Source: Arenibacter sp041392165 (GTDB lineage: Bacteria > Bacteroidota > Bacteroidia > Flavobacteriales > Flavobacteriaceae). Taken from it: 64,000 nt of DNA. Shown here piece by piece: positions 10,401 to 20,045 of the stretch (position 1 is its first letter; each line of letters begins with the position of its first letter). Where the stretch lies: contig JAWKMN010000004.1 of NCBI GenBank assembly GCA_041392165.1, forward strand, positions 62,001 to 126,000, in the 5' to 3' direction. The translations under genes and the position numbers were made by a program. The notes beneath the pieces are model-generated. The model had not been told where the DNA came from, ran no database searches, and was given only the letters and a program-made list of their open reading frames with translations.

Positions 10401-10949
10401 GGATTTAAGACCAATTTGGATGATAGAGAGGTTGTTGGTGACCCCAATCCCGATTTTATATACGGGTTTACCAATACTTTTTCATATAAAAATATTAATC
10501 TTTCCATCTTTATTAATGGGAGTCAAGGGAACGACTTGGCTAACATGAATACTATTGGTTTATACGCCCAACCCCAAAAGCACAATGTACTTCAAAAGGC
10601 TTTTGATGAACGTTGGACCGGGCCGGGATCAAGTAATACCATTGAGGCACCGCTGACCAATGCTGGGGAGTGGAAGAATTTTAGTGATAGAAATATAGAA
10701 GATGGGTCATATCTGCGAGTTAAAACCATTAATCTTTCATATAACTTGCCAATAGATCAACTCGGTTTGGACTGGTGTAGGAGTGCGCAGCTTTTTGTTG
10801 CTGCCGATAACCTGATCACCATTACCGATTATTCCGGTTTTGATCCAGAAGTGGATTTGTACGCTACTAACAATGTTAGTTTTGGTGTTGACAATGGGGC
10901 ATATCCATCGGCCAAGACTTTTAGATTGGGTGTAAAATTAGGGTTTTAA
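7497..10949 (+). CDS. SusC/RagA-type TonB-dependent receptor with STN domain
   Basis: Outer-membrane channel that imports glycans together with its SusD lipoprotein. At 1150 residues it has a signal peptide (hydrophobic about 24-42), an N-terminal secretin/TonB short domain (ISLDISNAPLETIIHKIEA and ILTTLFEDTDVAFEV), a CarboxypepD_reg-like domain (VSGVITDAEGVPLSGANIVEKGT), the SusC signature VVVVGYGTVRKKDLTGSV near residue 220, a plug domain with VLKDASATAIYGARGANGVVIV, and the long beta-barrel ending in RLGVKLGF. The STN domain marks it as a transducer type signalling to the FecR protein upstream. The SusD gene follows by 18 bases. Confidence 0.95.
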   Translation: MKKLFNYGGYLRSPLKLSLKMKLTVLLTIVSLFQIQANTYSQSKKISLDISNAPLETIIHKIEAASEFKFLLNRKDVDLDRRVTIKVENKRITVILTTLFEDTDVAFEVLNKQIILSRKKLKVSSPDKALGPDHSSKIEQFQVSGVITDAEGVPLSGANIVEKGTTNGVTADFDGNFSIVVTNENATLVVSYIGYATKEITLNGQINLSITLQEDAAGLDEVVVVGYGTVRKKDLTGSVSSVRGVDLEKTPSNTFVQALQGKASGVDIRAASNAPGGGIRIRVRGTNSINASSQPLYVVDGFPIDNGNTTPEAGGNRASASDPLTSISPAEIASIEVLKDASATAIYGARGANGVVIVTTKRGSVGKAKIDFEYSTGLSTVRKKLDLANAEELAILTNEWAVNNNQPLIYDGINKPLPEELGEGTDWQDQIFRTAITNNYNLTVSGGRESTRYLVSGSYMDQDGIIIESNFKRAGLKFNLDQDLGERLKFGINTNVTRTINDAVDSDGGGYQNDTPLWNALATTPVIPVTDSEGNYVHNHDETVKVLENPVSIAKTRTDITYNTRILSNAFLQYEFFNGFSFKANFGADLINSKRNAYTPTTAETQALPNNGIASIGNVQRTNLLAEYTFNYNKSFGDDHRLDAVIGYTFQTNKLESVFSRTNDFFTDLVAFNNLELGSDPRPSKSGATETALLSYLGRANYVFKDKYIVTASIRRDGSSKFGNGKKWGVFPSGALAWRLIEEDFIKNLNVFSKLKLRGSYGLTGNESIGAYNSLALYAATAQPIIGGIPVVGLAPNRINNPDLKWERTRQTDLGLEMGFLDGSLNLEAGYYVKSTEDLLLSVAIPTQSGYSTSVQNIGKVENRGFEFDLGYNHNFGKVSWSSNFNISFNRNKLLELPEGTEELINGIGRGETAYGYSIAREGEPLGQFFGYRFLGIWESEEEIIAAGNTVGGVNRVGLPKYKDLNGDGFKTNLDDREVVGDPNPDFIYGFTNTFSYKNINLSIFINGSQGNDLANMNTIGLYAQPQKHNVLQKAFDERWTGPGSSNTIEAPLTNAGEWKNFSDRNIEDGSYLRVKTINLSYNLPIDQLGLDWCRSAQLFVAADNLITITDYSGFDPEVDLYATNNVSFGVDNGAYPSAKTFRLGVKLGF

Positions 10950-10967
10950 TAAAAAGGGAAAAATATC

Positions 10968-12419
10968 ATGAAAAATACAAAATATTTAATAAGTGCTTTG
11001 ATGTCGGTCATGTTATTCATGACGTCTTGCGAAAGCTATCTTGAAGAGAATCCTGCTGGAAACATAAGTATTGCCAATTTTTATTCCTCAGAGGACGATG
11101 CCATTGCCGGGTTGTATGGGGTATATAATTCCGTATATAGTTTATATGGTAGCAACACTATTAATTATGGAGAGGTAAATGCGGACAATGCAACAGTATC
11201 GCCAAATGTATCGGATTTGTTCGAATGGGATGAATTTACATACAATAATGGTACTACAGAAGGGTTTTGGAGAAGTGCATATGATGGTATCAATTTGGCC
11301 AATGAAGTAGCACACTATACAGCAGAAATTGATTTTGATGTAGAGAAGAGAGCCGATATAGTTTCGGAAGCCAAAGCGCTTCGAGCTTTATTTTATTGGC
11401 ATTTGGTCCGTATAATGGGTGGAGTGCCTATTTACGAGGCCCCTACAGTAGGTTTTGATGAGGTGAATTCCCCGAGGGCCACCTTGGACGAGGTCTACAG
11501 CCTAATTTTGAGAGATTTGAATGAAGCCGCATTGGAATTACCTACTACAAGCGATGCTGGAAGATTGAATGCCTATATAGCAGAAGCTTTATTAGCGCGA
11601 ATTTATCTTTATATAGGTGATTATCCCAATGCTTATGTCCATGCAAAAAAGGTAATCGATTCAGAAAAATATGATCTTTTTCCTGATTACGCAAACGTTT
11701 TTAAAACAGAGCACAACAATGGAGTGGAACATATATATCAAATCCAATATCTAAGTGGTGAGAGGAATAATCCTATTCCAGGATCATTTGGCCCTAGGGC
11801 ATTACCAGGGCCCTATGGAAACTCTTTTTGGGCCAATACGGTAGTGGGCGGTTCAATTGCACCGAGCGCTGAATTCAATGCTGAAAACCCAATATCTTAT
11901 CGCCGATCTGTAACTATATCAGATAGTTATGAGCATATAGACGGGGTTACAGGTACAATAACTATGGAGGAGGCCTATGGCCCAGGGGTTTATCCTTACT
12001 ATGTAAGCAAATTTGATGATCGGGCCAATGAGCTACAGTCTGGGGTTAATTTTAATGTTATTAGGTATGCGGATATTCTATTGATTGCCGCCGAGGCTTT
12101 AAATGAGGTAGATCCCAGTGATAATCAAAAATATATTTGGATCAACAAAGTAAGGGAAAGAGCTCGGAATGGGATAGCGACCGATCTTCCCGATTTGGAA
12201 GGGCTGTCCCAAGATGATTTCAGGTCTGCTGTTTTGGAAGAAAGGAGATTTGAATTGGCATTTGAAGGCCAAAGAGCATGGGATTTAAAAAGAAGGGGGC
12301 AGTTCTTGACGGTAATGAGGGCCCAGGGAAAGAATGTTGAAGACTTCATGTTGCTCTTCCCAATTCCAGACAATCAAATTAGGTTGAACCCTAGTTTAAC
12401 CCAGAATCCTGATTGGTAG
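10968..12419 (+). CDS. SusD/RagB family nutrient-binding lipoprotein
   Basis: Surface lipoprotein that captures the glycan and closes over the SusC channel. The signal ends in LFMTSC with Cys21. Family features include the N-terminal LEENPAGNIS region, the TPR-like helices with EAKALRALFYWHLVRIMGGVPI, and the C-terminal RYADILLIAAEALNEV, VRERARNGI, VLEERRFELAFEGQRAWDLKRRG and PIPDNQIRLNPSLTQNPDW blocks. Length (483) is normal. It is translated just after SusC and should be regulated with it. Confidence 0.95.
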   Translation: MKNTKYLISALMSVMLFMTSCESYLEENPAGNISIANFYSSEDDAIAGLYGVYNSVYSLYGSNTINYGEVNADNATVSPNVSDLFEWDEFTYNNGTTEGFWRSAYDGINLANEVAHYTAEIDFDVEKRADIVSEAKALRALFYWHLVRIMGGVPIYEAPTVGFDEVNSPRATLDEVYSLILRDLNEAALELPTTSDAGRLNAYIAEALLARIYLYIGDYPNAYVHAKKVIDSEKYDLFPDYANVFKTEHNNGVEHIYQIQYLSGERNNPIPGSFGPRALPGPYGNSFWANTVVGGSIAPSAEFNAENPISYRRSVTISDSYEHIDGVTGTITMEEAYGPGVYPYYVSKFDDRANELQSGVNFNVIRYADILLIAAEALNEVDPSDNQKYIWINKVRERARNGIATDLPDLEGLSQDDFRSAVLEERRFELAFEGQRAWDLKRRGQFLTVMRAQGKNVEDFMLLFPIPDNQIRLNPSLTQNPDW

Positions 12420-12668
12420 AACGGCTATTATTGTTGGATATATTTATTTTACAAATATTTTAGGAAGTGGTAAAATTAAAAAAGAATTCATCATTGTACG
12501 TTAGTGCAGGCGTGGCAGGATACCAAGGTTGGGAGGATTAAGATTTCCCCAGCCTATAATATCTAGGTGTTGATAAAGTTGGAGCTAGAGTTTTTCAATT
12601 CTAGTTTTTAATTTCTTTTTTTGAAATCATTACATATTTTAGTTAAAAATAACTTGCTTTAAAGATAA

Positions 12669-14114
12669 ATGTTCTATATGAAATTGGTTAAAATCTGGGC
12701 TATAGCCACATTACTTTTAATGGGTTGTTCGGAAGGTCAAAAAAAAGCGAAAGACATTTCTCAGGAAAGAGAAAGGCCAAACATCATCCTATTGATGGCC
12801 GATGACCAGGGTTGGGGAGATATGGCGTATAATGGCCATCCCTATTTGGAAACGCCCAATTTGGACGCCATGGCCGCCAATGGGGCCGTTTTTGAACGGT
12901 TTTATTCGGCCTCTGCCGTCTGTTCCCCAACACGTGGTAGCGTAATGACGGGCAGGCATCCCCTTAGATATGGAATTTGCCATGCCAATTGTGGCCATAT
13001 AAGGCCTGAGGAAATCACCTTGGGGGAAATGGTAAAGGATCTGGGTTATACCACGGGCCATTTCGGTAAATGGCATTTGGGCACCCTGACCCGTGATATT
13101 GTTGAGGCCAATAGGGGAGGGCGGGAGAAATTCGACGGCGATTACGCGCCACCCTGGGAGCATGGTTTCGATGTAAGTTTCGTAACGGAATCCAAGGTAC
13201 CTACCTGGAACCCTATGGTAACCCCGCCACGATCATCCGGTGACGTGAGCGGAGATTTAAAGGAAGGGGAACCTTTTAATACCGCCTACTGGACCGGGCC
13301 GGGCCAGATGGCCAAAGAAAATTTGGAAGGGGACGATTCCAGGATCATTATGGACCGGGCCATTCCGTTTATTGAAAATGCCGTAAAAAACAATACCCCG
13401 TTTTTAAGTATTATTTGGTTTCACACGCCCCATTTACCGGTTCTGGCGGGAGAAGGTGACAGGGTCCCCTACGCCGGTCTTTCCGAAGACCAGCAACATT
13501 ATTATGGGGTTATAACCGCTTTGGACAAACAAGTAGGGCGTTTACGTGATAAATTACGGGAATTGGGAATTGCCCAAAATACGGTTCTTTTTTACACCAG
13601 TGATAATGGTCCCGAGGGAACATCGGTGTCCGGACGTACCCAGGGACTTACCAAAGGGCTCAAAGGGAGGAAAAGAAGCCTCCATGAGGGAGGAATACGC
13701 GTACCTGGCATTATGGAGTGGGCAGGAAAGGTAAAAGCGGGGACAAAGGTGGATGTTCCTTGTTTTACTTCTGATTATTTTCCTACCATCGCCAATGTTT
13801 TGGGGGTGGACCTTGGTAAAAATAACAGACCTTATGATGGGGTGGATATATTGCCCATAGTAAATGGGGAAGTAAAGCATAGGCCGGAACCTTTGGCCTT
13901 TGATTTTCAGGACCAGGCGGTATTGATGGATGGGGAATTCAAAATTTACAGTAAGGATAAGGGGGGCAATTTTGAGCTATACCATATTTTGGAGGATACT
14001 TCCGAAAGTAATGATCTGGCGACTGAAAATCCGGAAAGGCTAAATGAAATGGTAGCCAAATGGCGAAAGTGGAAGGCTTCTGTGGAAAACAGTGCGGAAG
14101 GCAGGGATTATTGA
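12669..14114 (+). CDS. S1-family sulfatase, lipoprotein
   Basis: Formylglycine sulfatase. A short lipoprotein signal ends in LLMGC (Cys20). The metal site ILLMADDQGWGD is at about 40-51 and the active-site CSPTR starts at Cys85. GKWHLG is near residue 135 and FYTSDNGPEG near 305. The glycine-rich HEGGIRVPGI segment is typical for S1 enzymes. An alternative start lies at the internal ATG 12678. It is the first of three co-directional sulfatases after the SusC/SusD pair, with 249 bases of sequence in between in which I see no gene. Confidence 0.9.
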   Translation: MFYMKLVKIWAIATLLLMGCSEGQKKAKDISQERERPNIILLMADDQGWGDMAYNGHPYLETPNLDAMAANGAVFERFYSASAVCSPTRGSVMTGRHPLRYGICHANCGHIRPEEITLGEMVKDLGYTTGHFGKWHLGTLTRDIVEANRGGREKFDGDYAPPWEHGFDVSFVTESKVPTWNPMVTPPRSSGDVSGDLKEGEPFNTAYWTGPGQMAKENLEGDDSRIIMDRAIPFIENAVKNNTPFLSIIWFHTPHLPVLAGEGDRVPYAGLSEDQQHYYGVITALDKQVGRLRDKLRELGIAQNTVLFYTSDNGPEGTSVSGRTQGLTKGLKGRKRSLHEGGIRVPGIMEWAGKVKAGTKVDVPCFTSDYFPTIANVLGVDLGKNNRPYDGVDILPIVNGEVKHRPEPLAFDFQDQAVLMDGEFKIYSKDKGGNFELYHILEDTSESNDLATENPERLNEMVAKWRKWKASVENSAEGRDY

Positions 14115-14188
14115 AACGGATACGGTAATCGGAACATTCATAAACAAATATTGACCATCATAATCCATATCAAAAAATAAAATAGAAA

Positions 14189-15742
14189 ATGACCATTATG
14201 GGAAAGACCAAAAGTTTTATTGTGCTATTGATATTTGCAGTCGTTGCCTGCAAACAGGGCCCTAATCGCAAGGAAGACCTGGGGAAATATCCGGACAGGC
14301 CCAATATCGTATTTCTCTTCGCCGATGACCAGACCTTTGAAAGTATCGGGGCCCTTGGTTTTGATGAGGTGCACACCCCTAATTTGGACCGCTTGGTAAA
14401 GGGGGGAACCTCCTTTACCCATGCCTACAATATGGGCGGTTGGAACGGCGCCATCTGTGTGGCATCACGGGCCATGATCATTTCCGGCTCTTATATTTGG
14501 AACGCAGAGAAAAAAAGCAAGTTATGGGCCAAGGGGGATTCTACGGCACTGGACCAGACCTGGAGCCGGTTGCTTCGGAAACAGGGTTACGATACCTATA
14601 TGACCGGAAAATGGCATGTTCAGGCCCCGGCAGGAACTATTTTTGACGATGCGAGGCATGTTCGTCCCGGTATGCCTGGGGATAGAAGGGATGAATTGGG
14701 CGCCGCCGTTAAAAAATGGAATGAAGAATCCGGGGATATGAAAGATTGGAACAGCTATATGCCACTGGGCTATGGCCGGCCAACGGGCCCGGACGATACC
14801 GAGTGGTCTCCCACAGATACCCTGCAGGGCGGCTTTTGGGAGGGGGGCAAGCATTGGAGCGAAGTGGTGCGCGATGATGCCCTATCCTTTTTGGAAACCG
14901 CTAAGCAAAAAGACGCTCCGTTTTTTATGTACCTAGCCTTTAATGCAACTCATGATCCACGGCAGGCGCCCCAAAGATTTTTGGATATGTACCCTTTGGA
15001 AAATATCCAGGTGCCCGAAAATTTTTTACCGGAATATCCCTATAAGGACGATGTGGGCAATCCTCCCAGTCTTAGGGATGAGGCCCTTGCCCCATTCCCA
15101 AGGACGGAATATGCAGTGAAGGTACACCGGCAGGAATATTATGCCCTGTTGAGCCATATGGACGAGCAGATAGGGATTGTTCTGGATTCTTTGGAGGCTT
15201 CGGGAAAAATGGACAATACCTATATCTTTTTCAGTGCGGACCATGGCCTGTCGGTAGGGCATCACGGGCTTATCGGGAAGCAGAGCATGTTCGACCATAG
15301 CGTTCGTATCCCTATGATGGTAATGGGACCTGGTATCCCGGAGGGGAAACGTCTGGACCAGGATGTTTATCTGCAGGATATCATGGCCACCTCCCTAGAT
15401 CTGGCAGGTGTGGAAAGGCCGGACTATGTGCAGTTTAACAGTTTTATGGATATCATTAGGGGCGAAAGGCAGCAAAGCCATTACAATAATGGGGTCTACG
15501 GAGCCTATATCGATGTACAGCGCATGATTCGCAAGGATGGGTTTAAGCTTTTGGTCTATCCAAAAATAGACAAGCTGCTTTTGTTCGACATGGACAAGGA
15601 TCCGAACGAAATGAACGATCTGGCGGATAGTCCGGCCTACAGGGAGAAGGTCAGAACGCTGTTTGCGGACCTGTTGGAGCTTCAAAAGACAATGGGGGAC
15701 AAGTTGGATCTTAATGGGCTGTATAATAAAATATACAATTGA
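14189..15742 (+). CDS. S1-family sulfatase with CVASR active site, lipoprotein
   Basis: Formylglycine sulfatase with the less common motif CVASR (Cys90), in which alanine replaces proline, inside NMGGWNGAICVASRAMI. This belongs to a recognisable S1 branch and still satisfies the C-x-(P/A)-x-R rule. Lipobox VVAC places the lipid on Cys21. Metal-binding start VFLFADDQTFES; GKWHVQ near 155; SADHGLSVGHHGL near 350; the C-terminal DPNEMNDLADSP is typical. The spacing of 74 bases to the preceding sulfatase suggests one transcript. The differing active-site subgroup suggests it removes a different sulfate than its neighbours. Confidence 0.88.
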   Translation: MTIMGKTKSFIVLLIFAVVACKQGPNRKEDLGKYPDRPNIVFLFADDQTFESIGALGFDEVHTPNLDRLVKGGTSFTHAYNMGGWNGAICVASRAMIISGSYIWNAEKKSKLWAKGDSTALDQTWSRLLRKQGYDTYMTGKWHVQAPAGTIFDDARHVRPGMPGDRRDELGAAVKKWNEESGDMKDWNSYMPLGYGRPTGPDDTEWSPTDTLQGGFWEGGKHWSEVVRDDALSFLETAKQKDAPFFMYLAFNATHDPRQAPQRFLDMYPLENIQVPENFLPEYPYKDDVGNPPSLRDEALAPFPRTEYAVKVHRQEYYALLSHMDEQIGIVLDSLEASGKMDNTYIFFSADHGLSVGHHGLIGKQSMFDHSVRIPMMVMGPGIPEGKRLDQDVYLQDIMATSLDLAGVERPDYVQFNSFMDIIRGERQQSHYNNGVYGAYIDVQRMIRKDGFKLLVYPKIDKLLLFDMDKDPNEMNDLADSPAYREKVRTLFADLLELQKTMGDKLDLNGLYNKIYN

Positions 15743-15967
15743 AATGATATAACCGTTCATGTTGATTCAAAGAATTTAGTACAAGTCGCATAGAATATTG
15801 GGGATTTGGTCCATTTAATCTTAGGTGAAGTTTTAAATATGATGATGTAAAATAATCCATTGATCTTTATAATATTATTTTTGGAGGCGCTTAGATGCAC
15901 CCCATATAATTTGGATGTCCTAGTATCAAATCAAAATATGGGCCCAATACGAAAACACTACTTTAAA

Positions 15968-17563
15968 ATGAAAACTTCTAAATTTTATCTCTTATTAATT
16001 ATTATAATAGTTTTCTACTCTTGCAAGGAGGAAAATAAAGCTGCTGAAAAGGGAGATAAAAAACCGAACATTGTATTCATTTTGGTAGATGATCTGGGTC
16101 TCCACGATTTAAGTGTTACCGGAAGCCAATTTTATGAGACTCCCAATGTGGACCGTATTGCCAAAGAAGGCATTATATTCAATCAGGGATATGCTGCAAG
16201 TAGGGTATGCAGTCCCTCCAGGGCAAGCATTATGACAGGGAAGTTTACGGCACGCCATGGCATTACGGATTGGATAGGTGCCGCATCGGGCACGGCCTGG
16301 CGTAAACATAATAGGCATGATAAATTGTTGCCTGCAGAATATATGCATAGCCTTCCAAAAAATGATGTTACCATAGCGGAGGCCATGAAGGCGGCCGGTT
16401 ATAAAACATTTTTTGCAGGGAAATGGCATTTGGGGGATGAAGGCTCCTATCCGGAAGACCACGGATTTGAAATCAACAAAGGGGGGTGGGATAAGGGTAG
16501 CCCTATGGGAGGCTATTTTTCTCCGTGGGACAATCCTAAGTTGCCCAATAAGGTAAAGGGGGAGAACCTCACCATGCGATTGGGCGTGGAAACAGCCAAT
16601 TTTATTAAAGAGCACAGGGACACTCCTTTTTTTGCCTTTCTGTCCTTTTATGCAGTGCACGGCCCTATTCAGACTACGAAAGAAAAATGGGAGAAGTATA
16701 GGGACAAGGCCGAGGCCCAAGGTATTGCGGAGAAGGGATATAAAATGGAACGCGTTTTGCCGATCCGACAGGTTCAGGACAACCCAATTTATGCCGGTCT
16801 CGTTGAAAGTATGGACGATGCCGTTGGAGAAGTTCTATATGCCTTGAAGGATGCCGGCGTGGAAGACAATACTATTGTGGTCTTTACTTCGGATAATGGA
16901 GGTGTTGCCTCCGGTGATGCCTTTTCCACTTCCAACCTTCCGTTACGGGGCGGAAAGGGGTATCAATGGGAAGGAGGTATTCGCGAGCCCTATTTTATAA
17001 AGGTACCTTGGATGGGGAATGGGGGAGCGCAGAGTGATTTTCCGGTTATTGGAACGGATTTCTATCCTACCCTATTGGATTTGGCCAATGTGGATCCACT
17101 GCCAGAGCAGCACATGGATGGGATTAGTCTTAAACCTATTTTGGAGGGTAAGGAAATGAAGGTTAAAAGGCCCTTGTTCTGGCACTACCCCCATTATGGC
17201 AATCAGGGAGGTAACCCATCATCCATAATCAGGGAGGGCGATTGGAAGCTTATCCATTATTGGGAAGATGGAAGCGAGGAGTTGTACAACCTTGCCTCAG
17301 ACGGTAGCGAGCAGTCCAATGTTATTGCCAAAAATCCTGAAATGGCAGAAAACCTCAGTAAAAAGCTTATTGATTGGCTAGTGGAAGTAGGGGCCAATAT
17401 GCCAACAAAAGATCCTGAATTTGATTTGGAACTTGCCCAAAAACGGCATCAGGGTATTATAAATGAAAAGTTGCCTGCTTTGGAGGCCGAACGGATGAAT
17501 TTTTTATCAGTGGATTTTGAACCCAACAACGACTGGTGGGGAAGCAAAGTAACCGAAGATTAA
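15968..17563 (+). CDS. S1-family sulfatase, lipoprotein
   Basis: Formylglycine sulfatase of about 531 residues. The frame is open from 15860, but I chose ATG 15968 because it is followed at once by a lipoprotein signal ending in VFYSC (Cys19). Metal site NIVFILVDDLGLHD; active-site CSPSR from Cys81; GKWHLGDEG; VFTSDNGGV; YQWEGGIREPYFIK. The C-terminal extension with ANMPTKDP and the long helical tail suits the arylsulfatase A-like group. It is the last sulfatase of the locus. Confidence 0.9.
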   Translation: MKTSKFYLLLIIIIVFYSCKEENKAAEKGDKKPNIVFILVDDLGLHDLSVTGSQFYETPNVDRIAKEGIIFNQGYAASRVCSPSRASIMTGKFTARHGITDWIGAASGTAWRKHNRHDKLLPAEYMHSLPKNDVTIAEAMKAAGYKTFFAGKWHLGDEGSYPEDHGFEINKGGWDKGSPMGGYFSPWDNPKLPNKVKGENLTMRLGVETANFIKEHRDTPFFAFLSFYAVHGPIQTTKEKWEKYRDKAEAQGIAEKGYKMERVLPIRQVQDNPIYAGLVESMDDAVGEVLYALKDAGVEDNTIVVFTSDNGGVASGDAFSTSNLPLRGGKGYQWEGGIREPYFIKVPWMGNGGAQSDFPVIGTDFYPTLLDLANVDPLPEQHMDGISLKPILEGKEMKVKRPLFWHYPHYGNQGGNPSSIIREGDWKLIHYWEDGSEELYNLASDGSEQSNVIAKNPEMAENLSKKLIDWLVEVGANMPTKDPEFDLELAQKRHQGIINEKLPALEAERMNFLSVDFEPNNDWWGSKVTED

Positions 17564-18047
17564 AACGCAACCATATTTTTTGCTACTGATCAAACTAGTC
17601 CAAGAAGGTAGATATTTACTCGATAATCGACATTTAAACCGGTCTGGCAGGCAGGCTTGCCCCGAGGTTTTATTCTGTGGATGATTTGGTTTGTTGGGAC
17701 AACAATTTTTTATAAGGCCCCATATCATATATCCTCATAAGCATCCGAAACTTTAGAAAATAGACCGTTGCACTGCTAGAATATAGAAAATAGATTACTG
17801 AAAATCAGAACTCCAGGCATTCCTCTTTTGTTGCGCCATCTTTTTTTTCGAATTTATCTTTTTTTGCAAAAAGTTCGGTTTTATTAAAAGAACGAAACGT
17901 TAGTCAATTGAAAATCAACATAGTATGTGTTCTTGGTTCTAAAAGCGAAGCGATCTTTTGTCTAACTTTCGGATAGTTGTGATATATCCTAAAAAAATAG
18001 GCAGAGCTGTAATGGAGAGATTGGATGATGTATATTACTGTTTCATA
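17564..18047. other. Intergenic region without a recognisable gene
   Basis: No plausible coding frame was found. The stretch contains GGCAGGCAGGCTTGCCCCGAGG around 17646-17667 only in part: the segment GGCTTGCCCCGAGG (17654-17667) recurs in a close form (GGCTTGCCCTGAGG) at about 20155, on the other side of the P-type ATPase. Such C/G-rich motifs in AT-rich spacers recur elsewhere in flavobacterial genomes. No terminator with a clear T run was seen after the last sulfatase. Confidence 0.4.
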
Positions 18048-19988
18048 TTAATTCCATTTCATTTTCTGCAATCTTACTGCATTTAGAATTGCCAACAAAG
18101 CAACGCCCACATCCGCAAAAACAGCTTCCCACATGGTTGCTAAACCACCTGCTCCTAAACTCAGTACAATTATTTTTATACCAAAGGCCAAAATGATATT
18201 CTGCCATACAATTTTTCGGGTGGAACGACTTATTTTAATGGCTCTGGCCACTTTTGAAGGCTGGTCTGTCTGAATGATAACGTCTGCTGTTTCAATGGCA
18301 ACATCACTGCCCAACCCACCCATTGCTATACCTACATCACTTGCCGCCAAAACGGGGGCATCATTAATACCATCACCAATAAACGCAACTTTGCTTTCTG
18401 GGTCTTGTTTTAAGGTTTCTATTTCTTTTAGCTTATCCTCTGGCAATAGCCCTCCTTTGGCTTTTTCAATATTTAAATCCTTTGCCACTTGTTGGACTAT
18501 GGAATCCTTATCGCCTGAAAGCATCATCATACTTTTAATACCCAATTGATGTAAACTTGAAATGGTTTCTTTGGCATCGTCTTTTAATTCATCGGCAATT
18601 ATTACGTAACCTGCAAAAATAGTATCAATCGCTACCATAACAATAGATTCTACTATAGCTTCCGTTTCTTTGGGTACTTCTATATTATTGGATGTCATTA
18701 AGGCTTTGTTTCCAACCATTATGGTTTTACCGTTCACTACACCTATTAATCCTTTTCCTGCAATTTCAGAAACCTCCTTTGCACCAAAACCGTTTGCTTC
18801 TTGTTGGTATTCCATAATGGCTTTGGCAATGGGATGCGTGGATTGCTCTTCCATGGCCATTAGGTATTTCATAAATTCTTTTTCATCCCAATTAAAGGTC
18901 TTGATGTTTTTGATTTTGAAAACCCCTTTGGTAACGGTTCCTGTTTTGTCCATAACCAAAGTGTTTATTTTGGTCATTGCATCAAGAAACGAGGCCCCTT
19001 TAAACAGAATACCATTTTTTGAGGCAGCTCCCAAACCACCAAAATAGCCCAGAGGAATTGAAATTACCAACGCGCAAGGACAGGAAATAACCAAGAAAAT
19101 CAAGGCTCGGTACAGCCAATCGTTAAAGACATAATCAACTACAAAAAAATAGGGCAAAAAGGTGACGCCAATAGCAAGAAATACTACAATAGGGGTATAG
19201 ATCCTTGCAAATTTTCTTATAAACAATTCGGTTTTGGACTTTCTTGCCGTGGCGTTTTGCACTAAATGTAAAATTCGGGCAATGGAACTATCCTCAAATT
19301 TGTCAGTGACCTCAACTTCAATTACACTGCCCAGATTAATGCTGCCCGCAAAAACTTTTTCTTTTTTTAGCACGGAATCAGGTTTGCTTTCCCCAGTTAA
19401 GGCTGCGGTATTTAAGGAAGCCTTTTCCGATAACAAAACACCGTCCAATGGAATTTTTTCGCCTACACGAATTTGGATTTTTTCACCTATTTCAACGCTT
19501 TCAGGAGGAACACTTTTAAAATCGCCTTCACGAAATACATTGGCTTCCTTTGGCCTCACATCCAATAATGCCCTGATGTTTCCTTTGGCTCTGTTGACCG
19601 CCGCATTTTGAAACAGTTCACCAACGGCGTAAAATAACATTACTGCTACACCTTCGGGATATTCGCCTATTGCAAAAGCACCAATGGTAGCAATGGACAT
19701 TAAAAAGAACTCCGTAAATACATCGCCTTTTTTGATGCTTTCCCAACCTTCCTTGGCTACCGGAAAGCCGACAGGTACATAGGCTATTGCATACCAGATG
19801 AAACGCGTCCAATCTTTAAAAAAATAAGCATCAAAATAATCCAACCCTATCCCAACAATAAGCATAGCAAAGCTTATAATTGAAGGAATATAGGTTTTAT
19901 AACCATTTACTTCCATCTTGTGGCTATGCCCCTCATCATGATGTAAAGGCTCATTGTTTTTATATTCAGTATAACAACAGTTTTCCAT
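18048..19988 (-). CDS. Heavy-metal translocating P1B-type ATPase
   Basis: Inner-membrane metal exporter, 646 residues. There is no N-terminal HMA domain; instead a short Cys/His-rich leader (ENCCYTEY, HHDEGHSHK) probably binds metal. The transport motif CPC is in VISCPCALVISIP near residue 303. The phosphorylation site DKTGTVTKG is near 347, the P1B signature HP (HPIAKAIMEY) near 385, and GDGINDAP near 542. The actuator TGES is present in LTGESKPDS. The CPC class with this leader suggests Zn, Cd or Pb rather than copper. A remnant of a Fur-family gene sits just upstream on the same strand, a common partner for such exporters. Confidence 0.92.
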   Translation of the reverse strand: MENCCYTEYKNNEPLHHDEGHSHKMEVNGYKTYIPSIISFAMLIVGIGLDYFDAYFFKDWTRFIWYAIAYVPVGFPVAKEGWESIKKGDVFTEFFLMSIATIGAFAIGEYPEGVAVMLFYAVGELFQNAAVNRAKGNIRALLDVRPKEANVFREGDFKSVPPESVEIGEKIQIRVGEKIPLDGVLLSEKASLNTAALTGESKPDSVLKKEKVFAGSINLGSVIEVEVTDKFEDSSIARILHLVQNATARKSKTELFIRKFARIYTPIVVFLAIGVTFLPYFFVVDYVFNDWLYRALIFLVISCPCALVISIPLGYFGGLGAASKNGILFKGASFLDAMTKINTLVMDKTGTVTKGVFKIKNIKTFNWDEKEFMKYLMAMEEQSTHPIAKAIMEYQQEANGFGAKEVSEIAGKGLIGVVNGKTIMVGNKALMTSNNIEVPKETEAIVESIVMVAIDTIFAGYVIIADELKDDAKETISSLHQLGIKSMMMLSGDKDSIVQQVAKDLNIEKAKGGLLPEDKLKEIETLKQDPESKVAFIGDGINDAPVLAASDVGIAMGGLGSDVAIETADVIIQTDQPSKVARAIKISRSTRKIVWQNIILAFGIKIIVLSLGAGGLATMWEAVFADVGVALLAILNAVRLQKMKWN

Positions 19989-20045
19989 TTCATAATAGGT
20001 TTAATACTGCAAAGATTTTAAAATAAACTGTGCAATGGAAGTGCA

